Positions 6,360 to 13,851 of a stretch of DNA of 24,475 nucleotides are shown here, one piece after another. A model generated the notes under the pieces. It made no database searches. It saw nothing but the letters and a program-made list of their open reading frames with translations, and was not told the DNA's origin. Source of the stretch: an uncultured Collinsella sp. (GTDB taxonomy: Bacteria > Actinomycetota > Coriobacteriia > Coriobacteriales > Coriobacteriaceae); NCBI GenBank assembly GCA_900544425.1, contig UQUX01000011.1, positions 1-24,475 on the forward strand. Reading direction: 5' to 3'. The position numbers were made by a program, and so were the translations under genes. Positions within the stretch are counted from its first letter, which is position 1. Every line of letters begins with the position of its first letter.

Positions 6360-7037
6360 CTAGTTACCCGACCCAAATACGTCATCTACAAGATCAGGCA
6401 AGTCTGTCCATACTTGATAGGCGGCAACGTTGTCCGGATTCATTTCTCTTGCACGACGTTTATCATCCGTATTGTGCTTTGCGGCATTGGTCAAAGCCTG
6501 GCCCTTGTTGCCGTCAATTATTTCGAGATTTACCGACTTGAACTTTGACGCGGAGGACCTGTTGGGGTCAGTAGATTTTAGAACGCCAAGGTCGCGCGCT
6601 CTTTTCTCACATTGTGGCGTCGATGCAAAAGTTTCCGGGCATGGTGAGACATGATCGATAAGCCATACTTCAAAACATGGATTAGAGATTGCGAGCCTAA
6701 CTCCCTTTGTCTTTGCTTCTCGTTCTGCTGCGGCTAGGTTTCTGAACTCATCTGAATCGACCACGATCCATGCGGAACTCAATGCTTCGATTTCGCCTGC
6801 TTTAACGGCCTTTTTATCTGAATCGAGCTCTCGCGAAAGCTGCTTGGCCACCTTCAAAGGGTCTCCGTCAATATGCCGATACAGCACGCTTCCGCGAACG
6901 TCCATTTCAGTAATAAGGAAGTTAAAATATTCGGTTTCGGTCACCTTTCCATTGGACACAATTAGGTGGCGCTTTCGCTTGGCTCTTGTCTGCTTTTTGC
7001 GGCCGCGAGCAAGCCCTCTCCTTTCTGCCTTAGCCAT
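6360..7037 (-). CDS. RloB-family protein, AbiLii-like partner of the AAA ATPase
   Basis: 225-aa RloB family protein. Seen in the sequence: a very basic N-terminus (residues 1-23), then HLIVSNGKVTETEYF (24-38). This is equivalent to the usual IxCEGxxTExxYF start. Next is WIVVDSDEF with Asp94 and Asp96, then SNPCFEVWLIDH, a family signature. RloB domains are related to TOPRIM nucleases, so the expected role is DNA or RNA cleavage triggered by the partner ATPase during phage infection, as in lactococcal AbiL. The usual acidic residue before the first Gly is Asn29 here. Its start overlaps the ATPase stop by 8 bp, so the two are one translational unit. Confidence 0.88.
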   Translation of the reverse strand: MAKAERRGLARGRKKQTRAKRKRHLIVSNGKVTETEYFNFLITEMDVRGSVLYRHIDGDPLKVAKQLSRELDSDKKAVKAGEIEALSSAWIVVDSDEFRNLAAAEREAKTKGVRLAISNPCFEVWLIDHVSPCPETFASTPQCEKRARDLGVLKSTDPNRSSASKFKSVNLEIIDGNKGQALTNAAKHNTDDKRRAREMNPDNVAAYQVWTDLPDLVDDVFGSGN

Positions 7038-8325
7038 TTATGTCAGCGCCTTCCTTCATGAGTTGGGCCACAAGTTGATGAAAACTTGGGTTGGGCAGCG
7101 GCACATAGACACCGTTTAAGTAATTGCGCCCCAGATTCTCATTTGCACGAGGCGAATACTCCATCGCAGCAATTAATTGCGAAGCACCTTCAGAGTCCTT
7201 TTCCACAAACCAGACCTGGTCACGTTCAAGCACCTCTTCCATAGGGCTGGTTCGCGTCATCAAGGTGACATCATGGGTCGAGAAGATTAGCTGCGCGCCC
7301 TTTGGATTTGTGTCGGGATCGGCGAACAGTGAGACGAAGTCGCGCAGGAGCGTAGGATGAAGGCTCGAATCAAGCTCGTCAATTACTGTTGTGGTCCCAC
7401 TGCTTAAAGAACGTAAGGCTACCGAGAAAAACGCCAGCGCAGCTTTTGTGCCCTCCGATTCATGGGCGGAGCCCAGCCAAAAGCCATCTCCCGAGCCTTT
7501 ATGGTGGAAGAACAGGTCATAAGCGAACGACAATTTAAAGTCTTCTGCAATTTTATTACGCGCCTCTTCCGGAATCTCATCGAGTCCAATGAGTGAGTCT
7601 TTTAAACCCATGACGCCTTCCGATTGACGGACATCTATGCCGTCAATTCCGATATCAGCATATTTAATGAGCTGAGATAGCATCTGAGCTCGAGCGTCAT
7701 CGTTGATAAACAGCTTTTTTATGGTGGCGAGTTCTGCTAGATAATGCGTTGCATCATAGAGATTGATGTCATTGGCAAGAGCTGTGAATGCGGGTTGAAT
7801 TACATCACTTCCAGCCGCCGCTGCAGCAGATAAGAACAAAGAATTATTGCGCGTGATATCCCAAAGTTGTTTTTTTGCACCTGTAAAGGTACTACCAAAT
7901 TTAATTGACTGTTCCCCGTTTATCGAAGAGCGATCATAGAGAAGGGACGGCTGTTTTGATCGATACACAGTGAGATTCTCATATGTAACCTCATTTTTGT
8001 TCACACCAAATGAAAACTCATACTTTAAGTTGCTAGCGATAAAATCTATCGAGAATTCTGTGTCACTTGATCGCGATTCCGAGTCAAGTAAAAAGGGGAC
8101 GATGGGTATTTGAGAATTCGCATCGCCTGCCGCATAACCTGTACGAACAAAGTAAGAGACAAAGTAAAGAGCATTTAGGAAATTTGATTTGCCTGACGCG
8201 TTTGCGCCGTAAACCGCAGCCACTCGCACAGGCCCAAGTTCCTTTTTGCTCGAAATCGGTTCAAACGAGAACTGTTGAGCATCTCGAAAGCTCTGAAAGT
8301 TCTTAAATGAAAAATTGAGGATCAT
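7030..8325 (-). CDS. AAA-family (AAA_15/AAA_21-type) ATPase, AbiLi-like
   Basis: 431-aa ABC/SMC-like ATPase of the kind found in AbiL, PARIS and OLD-type defence systems. The N-terminal opening NFSFKNFQSF is typical. Walker A is GANASGKS (about 40-47), the signature-like segment ESEGTK is near 289-294, Walker B is VIDELDSSLHP (about 314-324) and the switch His is in STHD (349-352). All nucleotide-binding elements look intact. ATG 8325 is preferred over the upstream TTG 8343 because AAAAGGA lies about 8 bases before it. TATAAT at 8385-8390 could be its -10 box. Together with the overlapping RloB gene it forms an AbiL-like two-gene module. The expected behaviour is to sense phage infection and trigger the nuclease, causing abortive infection. 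Confidence 0.9.
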   Translation of the reverse strand: MILNFSFKNFQSFRDAQQFSFEPISSKKELGPVRVAAVYGANASGKSNFLNALYFVSYFVRTGYAAGDANSQIPIVPFLLDSESRSSDTEFSIDFIASNLKYEFSFGVNKNEVTYENLTVYRSKQPSLLYDRSSINGEQSIKFGSTFTGAKKQLWDITRNNSLFLSAAAAAGSDVIQPAFTALANDINLYDATHYLAELATIKKLFINDDARAQMLSQLIKYADIGIDGIDVRQSEGVMGLKDSLIGLDEIPEEARNKIAEDFKLSFAYDLFFHHKGSGDGFWLGSAHESEGTKAALAFFSVALRSLSSGTTTVIDELDSSLHPTLLRDFVSLFADPDTNPKGAQLIFSTHDVTLMTRTSPMEEVLERDQVWFVEKDSEGASQLIAAMEYSPRANENLGRNYLNGVYVPLPNPSFHQLVAQLMKEGADING

Positions 8326-8384
8326 CTTCAGAATCCTTTTCAAATATATCGATTATTCACAGACATCCTTAAATAACAAGAACA

Positions 8385-8390
8385 ATTATA
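8385..8390 (-). promoter_or_regulatory. Candidate -10 box for the AbiL-like operon
   Basis: Perfect TATAAT on the minus strand about 60 bp before ATG 8325. The region where a -35 would lie overlaps the base of the 8395-8439 hairpin and gives only a weak match. The promoter is plausible but not proven by sequence. Confidence 0.35.
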
Positions 8391-8394
8391 TAGT

Positions 8395-8439
8395 TTTAAA
8401 ACCGATATTTGTTAGCTTTGAACAAATATCGGTTTTAAA
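8395..8439. repeat. Perfect 19-bp inverted repeat between the FRG and AbiL-like genes
   Basis: Arms 8395-8413 and 8421-8439 are exact reverse complements (core ACCGATATTTGTT) with a 7-base loop. The stem is AT-rich with flanking A/T runs on both sides. It may act as a bidirectional or FRG-gene terminator, although stem GC is low and the distance from the FRG stop is about 85 bp. It also overlaps the likely promoter region of the AbiL-like ATPase, so it could be an operator. Confidence 0.7.
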
Positions 8440-8524
8440 TTGAGATTTTAGGCAATGAACCTTATAAGTACGTATGACATAATGCCTGAAGCATAATTCT
8501 CTACGCTGATATTAAGAGGAATCT

Positions 8525-9454
8525 TCAGTGACGGTGTCTCTTAATCTCACTCACTATGCCGGCGCATCTCTTCTCAATGCTGTCGGGAAAGAGCGAAGCT
8601 TCGGTAATGCCAAGTTTACTCAACTCGTTCAGTATTGATGCTTTTCTATTAGATGGCACTATGCAACGACCGGCTATCACGGGACTGTCTTTGGGCAGTG
8701 GACTTATTAAGTCATCAAACGACAAAGAAGAATCCTTACCACGAATGTCATTTGGGAAAAGAATATATTGGCCGGACTGAGCGGCTTGTCTATCAAGATA
8801 TCTAGTTCCGTAGACAAATAATGTATCTTCGCAGCACTTCTTAAACCATTTTGCCTGATCAGTTGGTTCAGGGCAATTTGAAAGCACTAGATCACGTTGA
8901 TAGTCAAAGTATGGTCTAGATATTGCAAGCGAGGCAAAATGAGACAGAATCTTTGAGTTCATAAACAGATGCCAAGAGTCCGCAATTGCCTGGCAGATGG
9001 GATATTCCCGCTTATCTCCTCCCGGTCGCCTAAAGATAAATACTTCGCCCACGTCTTCAGGATTGCCGCAGGCGAAATAGAGGGCGGCAAGCGCGTTTGA
9101 AGTTACATCTAATAGTCTGGTGGGGACTCCGTAGTGCTGGAGGCAGGCTAAAAGATCAATCGGAAGCAAATCTCGCTTGAAGATATTTGGCATTATGCGG
9201 CAGGCAGTTTCAATAATGTCCGCCTCGTGCGTAAGACTGCCTATGATAGGGGAAATGGTGTCCGATCCCAGTTCACGCCGATAGCTGTCTCTTCCGATTG
9301 ACGGAACAAGATTAAACTTAGTGGATCCTTGTCCTCGGAAAACAAATGTAGATTCATATGTTCTGGCGTCACCATTAATTGTTGGTGAAAGTCCGTTGAT
9401 GTATTTGATATACGAGGCTAAATCATCAACCTCAACTTCAGTTTCATTAGACAT
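8525..9454 (-). CDS. FRG-domain protein
   Basis: 309-aa protein named for the FRG motif, here FRGQ at residues 39-42. The second family block is LQHYGVPTRLLDVTSN followed by ALAALYFAC (about 105-129), the usual HxxPTRLLDxT signature. ATG 9454 is preceded by AAGGA at seven bases. The domain has no settled activity that I know of. FRG proteins are frequent in genomic islands and phage-defence neighbourhoods. This one stands alone, with about 180 bp separating it from the AbiL-like ATPase and a perfect hairpin in between, so it is probably its own transcription unit. Base composition is lower in GC than the polysaccharide genes, in line with transfer. Confidence 0.88.
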   Translation of the reverse strand: MSNETEVEVDDLASYIKYINGLSPTINGDARTYESTFVFRGQGSTKFNLVPSIGRDSYRRELGSDTISPIIGSLTHEADIIETACRIMPNIFKRDLLPIDLLACLQHYGVPTRLLDVTSNALAALYFACGNPEDVGEVFIFRRPGGDKREYPICQAIADSWHLFMNSKILSHFASLAISRPYFDYQRDLVLSNCPEPTDQAKWFKKCCEDTLFVYGTRYLDRQAAQSGQYILFPNDIRGKDSSLSFDDLISPLPKDSPVIAGRCIVPSNRKASILNELSKLGITEASLFPDSIEKRCAGIVSEIKRHRH

Positions 9455-9706
9455 ATATCAATCCTTAAGTGGAACAAGAAGCTTAATAAACGGCAGTATT
9501 TGAATTGCAATTATCTTATCGCTCTGGCGGATGGGGTGTAGGGCTCAACATCGGTAACAGATCGAGAGGCAGTCGAGCTAAACAAAATAGTGCCGTCGCA
9601 GCGATAGCTGATACGGCACCAATCTCTAAGAAGATGATTTAGTAGAAGGCTATAGACTTCTGCAATAGCTGCATTCACCACCCCCTGGTCTCGCTTAAAC
9701 GGGGCC
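9455..9706. other. Intergenic region with one doubtful 56-codon frame
   Basis: About 250 bp. On the minus strand a frame is open from GTG 9681 to a TAA at 9511. It starts VVNAAIAEVYSLLL and includes RDWCRISYRCDG. A G-rich run directly abuts the start codons, too close to act as a good ribosome binding site. I do not recognise the product; it may be a gene remnant. No terminator for the LPXTG gene is evident. Confidence 0.25.
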
Positions 9707-10801
9707 CTAGCAGCGATATGCGGCAGCCAAGAGCGCTGTCCCCAGTAGGAAAAGCGCCACAGAGGCGACGACCCAGTTGCTGTCGCCGGTCTTGGGGAGT
9801 GCCGCAGTTGCCGCGGTGGCAGCTTTGGGCTTGGGGACTTTGGCGACCGTGGTCTTGGTTACTGTCGTTGTTATCTTGGTTGTCGCGGCCGCTGGTTTCA
9901 GCGCCGGATTTACCGTGGGTCCTGTGGTGGGCTCTCCGGCAGCGGGGTTAGCATCGGTGGGAGACTTGCCCGCGCTATCGCCAGTCACCTCGCCCCTGTC
10001 GGTCTCCCCCGCCGGAGGCGTGGCTACATCGGGCTCAATCAAAACATGCGGTGCCACGACCCCTGCAGCATCCACCACGCCACTAGTACCAAAGGTCCCG
10101 CTAGCAGGCGTTACAAATCGCGCAGACACAAGCGAGCCGCCCGTGCACGCAACGCCGCCGTCGGCGCCGGTCGCATCAAGCCACGAGGCGTCGACGGAAA
10201 GACGACAGCCGGCCGCACCATCGCCAAGGCCCGCATCCTGCAGATACACGCCGTAGGCGCGCACGCCCGCTCCGGACCCGGCGCCCGCGGCAATGACGCG
10301 TCCGCCGCCGCGCACGGCCATGTCGCCTGCGATCACGCCGGCGACTGCCTCGTCCGTGATATCGGCCCCGTCTGCCCGGGCATCGACGGTGCAGCCGTCC
10401 ACCGCGAGCGCCTGAGAGACGTGGATCCCGCACTGCGAGCCCGTCGCCGTCAGGGTCCCGGTACCGCGAAGCGTCAGGTTGCCCCACACCTCCATGCCGC
10501 ACAGCGTGATGTCCGCATCGGGCGCATGCGACTCCGTCACGGAGTTTTGCCCGGCAAGCGTTAGCACCAGGTCGCCTTCGGCGCCGATGGCCTCGCCCGC
10601 GTAGCCGTTAAGCTCCAGGTGGTCGGCATCGGTCCAGGCCCAGCCGGGGCCCGACACGTCCGACTCGTAGTACGTCGCGCCCGCGATGATGAGGCTCTCC
10701 GCGCCCGCGGCATAAGAAGGCCCGCCCAGCAAAACGCATAGGCAGGCCATGGCAACAATCGCAATGTAATGACGGCTGGTGTAGGACTCGGCAGCAAACA
10801 T
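9707..10801 (-). CDS. LPXTG-anchored surface protein with repetitive beta-rich ectodomain
   Basis: 364-aa exported protein. The N-terminus has charged residues then a hydrophobic core (about residues 12-27) and an AxA-like cleavage region (SYAAGA). The ectodomain carries repeated short strands such as LVLTLAGQNSV, LTLRGTGTLTATG and LAVDGCTVDARADG, spaced like a right-handed beta-helix. It resembles the carbohydrate-binding Cthe_2159-type families. A Pro/Thr/Lys-rich spacer leads to LPKTGDS, a hydrophobic anchor and the end AAAYRC. The tail has only one Arg and a terminal Cys, where most sortase substrates have several basic residues. ATG 10801 is chosen because GGAG lies five bases upstream; GTG 10840 is also in frame. 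It is high in GC, unlike its defence-type neighbours. Confidence 0.85.
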   Translation of the reverse strand: MFAAESYTSRHYIAIVAMACLCVLLGGPSYAAGAESLIIAGATYYESDVSGPGWAWTDADHLELNGYAGEAIGAEGDLVLTLAGQNSVTESHAPDADITLCGMEVWGNLTLRGTGTLTATGSQCGIHVSQALAVDGCTVDARADGADITDEAVAGVIAGDMAVRGGGRVIAAGAGSGAGVRAYGVYLQDAGLGDGAAGCRLSVDASWLDATGADGGVACTGGSLVSARFVTPASGTFGTSGVVDAAGVVAPHVLIEPDVATPPAGETDRGEVTGDSAGKSPTDANPAAGEPTTGPTVNPALKPAAATTKITTTVTKTTVAKVPKPKAATAATAALPKTGDSNWVVASVALFLLGTALLAAAYRC

Positions 10802-11017
10802 ACCCGCTCCGATCTTCGCAGGAGCCAATAGAATGTGCACCAGAAAATGCCCTGGTAGCAGCAGTTATTAGTTTAGCGAGATCAAGCCATAAACAAAGAA
10901 ATTGCCCCTGAGCTGTGGCAGGAATTAGGTGTAAATCGTTTTGCCAGTCGGTGAAAGGATGAATTCGGGTTGAGCCAGACGTGCTATACCAACAAGCTAT
11001 TGAACGACTTTACTCAA

Positions 11018-12808
11018 TCACATGTCTTTATCGGAATCTGCGGATATACGTTGAGCCCTTTCGTCCAACTCTTCAATAGCTTCTTTGATGTCATTGCGAA
11101 TCCATTCGGTCCTCAACTGTCCCATGCGTGATTTGAATCCGACCTTGACTAATCTGCCGTCAATACTTCTTAACCATTCAATAGCTTCGGTTAAGCTCTG
11201 ACCATCTAAGTACTTCTTTATGTCTCTATTGAAAAATGAATGTAGAGACATTTGAGAAACTGCGGTTCCTTCATAGATTGACGCAGCAACATATTCCGCT
11301 GGTACATTCACAATCGTCCTTGAGTACCCGGACTGCATAGCTTCTTTAAATAGGTTGGAGAGCGTATTTCCTGTATCCCCATCAACATCGGACAACTCTA
11401 GGCTGATGCGATTTAATGCTCGTTCACTTTCCTCTTTTTCAACGTTTGATATAAGCTCATCCATAATTTGATCAGCGTTCATACCGTAAAAGTCATTGGC
11501 CATTGCCCGCTCTTGCCTTAATATGTCCGCGTTGCACTTAGGGTCATGATTGGCGGCTAGCCGAAGCGATTCGAGAAGCTTCTCGCGAAATGATTCATCC
11601 CAGAATCCAAGATCAATTAGATTAAGCGCAATCCTAATAATCTTATAAAACCAAGTTAGAGAATACTGTCCCTCAGTTAAAAGTATTTCAAGTTGGTTCG
11701 CTAACAATTCGACCTGATCATCTTCCAGCCAGGGCAAAGCAAACCATTGGTTTTCTATGTCTCGGGCCTTGAGATCCGCGGAGGATTCTGGGTTTTTGGC
11801 TAGAACGAACTCCTTGAAAGAGTTCTCGATAGCATTAGGGCTTACTTTCCCGCCTTCTATTAAGGGGGCAAGAGCCTCTGATACCAGTAAATAGTTTTCG
11901 TATTCAATGACCTTAGAATTATCGATCATGTTCACAGCTTTGTTTGAGGTATCGGGCTTTTTGGGAGTATTTCCTGCCGATGCCAGGACTGCATAACTAA
12001 TAAAATCCGAGAGTGCTTGGGCTCTCCCGCATGATTTTACGGTCTTATCGACAAGAACTGATGTGCCCAAGACGCAGTTAATGGTTGGAATTGATCTGGA
12101 TAAAGCCCTTACATTAATGGCGGATCCTTTAATTCCATCAATAATCGCGTCATCAATATCAAAATCAATATGTTCTGGAAATTGCAGTTTGGGTTTAACT
12201 AAGCCCCGATAAAGTGCCTGAAGATCAGGCTCAAATAGGATTTGGCCCATAATCGCTTTTTCGACAGAGCTCTCATCCTTAAATGACAGTGGCTTATTTC
12301 TGACAAGCATTACATGCCAGCCATGATTTTCGACCATATTATTTACGAACCCAAGAAATACTCGATCGTCTTGAGCGAAGCGGCTTCGTTCGCAATCATC
12401 AAAAATCACGAGAACTTTCTTCATGTCGAGTAAAGGCAGTAACAAATCTGGTTTTAGAGTTAACTGAATTCCAAGGTCTTCGATTTTTTCGCTTAATATT
12501 GAGGAACCAGCTTTAATAGTGTTTTTCACTAAAGCGCTTATCGCGGCACCCACACCGTGTGCAACCTTATCAGATAAAGGGAGACAGGAAGCGGTAACCC
12601 GATTGAGAACCTCGTCATAATCGGATACACCAAATAGCGACACGCGACATGTCTTTACGTCTATTCCTTTTAGAGCAGCTTTAAGATCGTTCTCACAATA
12701 ATAAGTCTTGCCTGAACCCCATTCGCCATGCAGGACTAACGCTTGAAGACCAATAGCGTCGCATTGCATGTAATTCTTAATTGCCTCGGTGATTTCATTG
12801 GCTTGCAT
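11018..12808 (-). CDS. KAP-like P-loop NTPase
   Basis: 596-aa STAND/KAP-type NTPase. Walker A is GEWGSGKT (28-35) and Walker B is VLVIFDDCER (132-141), matching the KAP hallmark of two or more acidic residues ending the strand followed by an Arg. I see no clear transmembrane insert; a mildly hydrophobic stretch near 85-105 is the only candidate. The C-terminal two-thirds look largely helical and would be the sensing or effector part. No nuclease or other catalytic domain is recognisable. ATG 12808 is followed by MQANEITEAIKNY and has a weak GGGGAA site. KAP and related NTPases occur in single-gene and multi-gene phage defence. Here it is alone at the island's right edge and GC-poor. The defence role is inferred. 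Confidence 0.82.
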   Translation of the reverse strand: MQANEITEAIKNYMQCDAIGLQALVLHGEWGSGKTYYCENDLKAALKGIDVKTCRVSLFGVSDYDEVLNRVTASCLPLSDKVAHGVGAAISALVKNTIKAGSSILSEKIEDLGIQLTLKPDLLLPLLDMKKVLVIFDDCERSRFAQDDRVFLGFVNNMVENHGWHVMLVRNKPLSFKDESSVEKAIMGQILFEPDLQALYRGLVKPKLQFPEHIDFDIDDAIIDGIKGSAINVRALSRSIPTINCVLGTSVLVDKTVKSCGRAQALSDFISYAVLASAGNTPKKPDTSNKAVNMIDNSKVIEYENYLLVSEALAPLIEGGKVSPNAIENSFKEFVLAKNPESSADLKARDIENQWFALPWLEDDQVELLANQLEILLTEGQYSLTWFYKIIRIALNLIDLGFWDESFREKLLESLRLAANHDPKCNADILRQERAMANDFYGMNADQIMDELISNVEKEESERALNRISLELSDVDGDTGNTLSNLFKEAMQSGYSRTIVNVPAEYVAASIYEGTAVSQMSLHSFFNRDIKKYLDGQSLTEAIEWLRSIDGRLVKVGFKSRMGQLRTEWIRNDIKEAIEELDERAQRISADSDKDM

Positions 12809-12999
12809 TGCGTGTTCCCCAATCGGTCATTCCCGGATTTGCAGCACTAGATCAAGTGTTTACTGATTCAATATTTTTAACAGCTAATGTCTTCCCTAGT
12901 GCAGATCTTGCTGAACTTGCACATTCGGAATCCGTTGTTGTAATTGCTGATAACTACGAAAGACGGGGGTGTATCGGCGCTAGCCGATACACCCCCGTC
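12808..12999 (+). pseudogene. Possible plus-strand gene fragment ending at a palindrome
   Basis: A plus-strand frame from about 12808 encodes a protein-like stretch: VIPGFAALDQVFTDSIF, then ADLAELAHSESVVVIADNYE. It then runs into the palindrome at 12962-12999, where the frame ends. The second half faintly recalls the C-terminal part of chain-length/tyrosine-kinase-like capsule proteins, but the match is too weak to name. It has no upstream gene body: its 5' side is immediately replaced by the divergent NTPase gene. Low confidence that it was ever a gene. Confidence 0.25.
12962..12999. repeat. Perfect 38-bp palindromic hairpin (17-bp arms)
   Basis: Arms 12962-12978 and 12983-12999 (start GACGGGGGTGTATCGGC) are exact complements around GCTA, itself part of a GGCGCTAGCC symmetric centre. 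There is no T-run on either side. It lies upstream of the KAP-like NTPase and downstream of the polysaccharide-locus debris, right at the junction of the GC-rich and GC-poor blocks. Confidence 0.85.
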
Positions 13000-13056
13000 C
13001 TAAGCTAAGGTGACTTCGCCGTCAGCCAGGTCCTACCTAGCACAGGCAACTCTCCC

Positions 13057-13520
13057 CTAGTTCCTCTTAAAAAGATTCCTCGTGTACACCTTGTCCGCCA
13101 CATCTGCGAGCTCGTCGCCCCAGCGGTTGGCGACGATCACGTCGCAGCCGATATTGAAGGCCTCCAGGTCGTGGGTCACCTCGGAGCCGAAGAACTCCGG
13201 CGCGTCCAGCGTGGGCTCATTAACCACCACGGACAGTTCTTGGCCTTCACGCGCTTCATGATACCCTGGATGGAACTCACTCGGAGGGAATCGGAGCTGA
13301 GCTCCATTAACAGGCAGCGCACGCCCAAGACAGGATTCCCCTTTCCGGCATCCATGTGATCCCACCCCATCTGCAGCATCACGCCGGCCGCGAATTCCTT
13401 GCGGATGCGGTTGGCCTCCACGATGGCCTCGATCTTGCTCTGCGGCACGTACTTGTAGTTCGTCAGCAGCTGCGTGGCGCCCTTTGGCAGGCAGCTGCCG
13501 CCGCAACCGAAACTAGAATC
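13057..13520 (-). pseudogene. ugd: Decayed 3' part of a UDP-glucose dehydrogenase gene
   Basis: The region aligns by eye, codon for codon, with the C-terminal 150 residues of the live ugd at 23573-24070. Shared words are GGxCLPKGATQLL, KIEAIVEANRIRKEF, SSIQGIMKRVKAK, EPTLDAPEFFGSEV, CDVIVANRW and the ending KVYTRNLFKRN. A one-base deletion after KRVKAK (around 13223-13235) breaks the frame, so the two halves lie in different frames. Upstream of about 13520 the similarity stops in sequence with in-frame stops and no start. The N-terminal NAD domain is missing. It is a relic in the same orientation as both other ugd copies, just past the end of the polysaccharide operon. Confidence 0.9.
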
Positions 13521-13623
13521 CGGTGAGGAGAATCCGAATCAACGACTGTGCTGTAATTAATCACTGAATAATAATTCAGTTGCAGCAAAATTAGTTAAAT
13601 TGAAATGAATAGACCCTTTTGAA
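13521..13623. other. AT-rich spacer between two gene relics
   Basis: No gene, RNA or terminator seen. Base composition is noticeably richer in A and T than the genes on either side. Confidence 0.4.
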
Positions 13624-13822
13624 TCAGGGGTTACAAATAAGAAATTTATCCAACCTTGAACACCGCTTCGCCAAGGCTTCATCGAAGCTCAGTTAATGAA
13701 CGAAATCAACTTTAATGTCATCGAGGATGCCGACAGGATAGCCGGCACCCTCCCCTGCGACTAAATGGGCCTCGCAGTGATAGTGCAAAGGTCGTCGGTA
13801 GGTTCCTGAAAAACAGTTCAAG
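13624..13822 (-). pseudogene. Relic of a DUF1919-family polysaccharide gene
   Basis: One minus-strand frame reads TYRRPLHYHCEAHL, then YPVGILDDIKVDFVH, an in-frame TAA (13693-13695), then LSFDEALAKRCSRLDKFLI and a stop at 13624-13626. The second and third pieces match the C-terminal DUF1919 pattern (YPVGxLxDIxIHFxHYxSFEEAxxKWxRRxxRIN). The Tyr codon of FxHY has become the stop. The N-terminal half of the family is absent. DUF1919 proteins occur in capsule and exopolysaccharide clusters, which fits its place directly downstream of one. Identification rests on my memory of the family pattern. Confidence 0.6.
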
Positions 13823-13851
13823 GGCGCACGTTATCCACATCTCACAATCGG

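Noticed and set aside
9511..9681. 56-codon minus-strand frame
   Set aside because: The purine run abuts the start codon too closely and I recognise no family; described only as intergenic content.
10046..10564. Long plus-strand frames across the LPXTG gene
   Set aside because: They are antisense shadows of a GC-rich coding region whose minus frame has a signal peptide and sortase signal.
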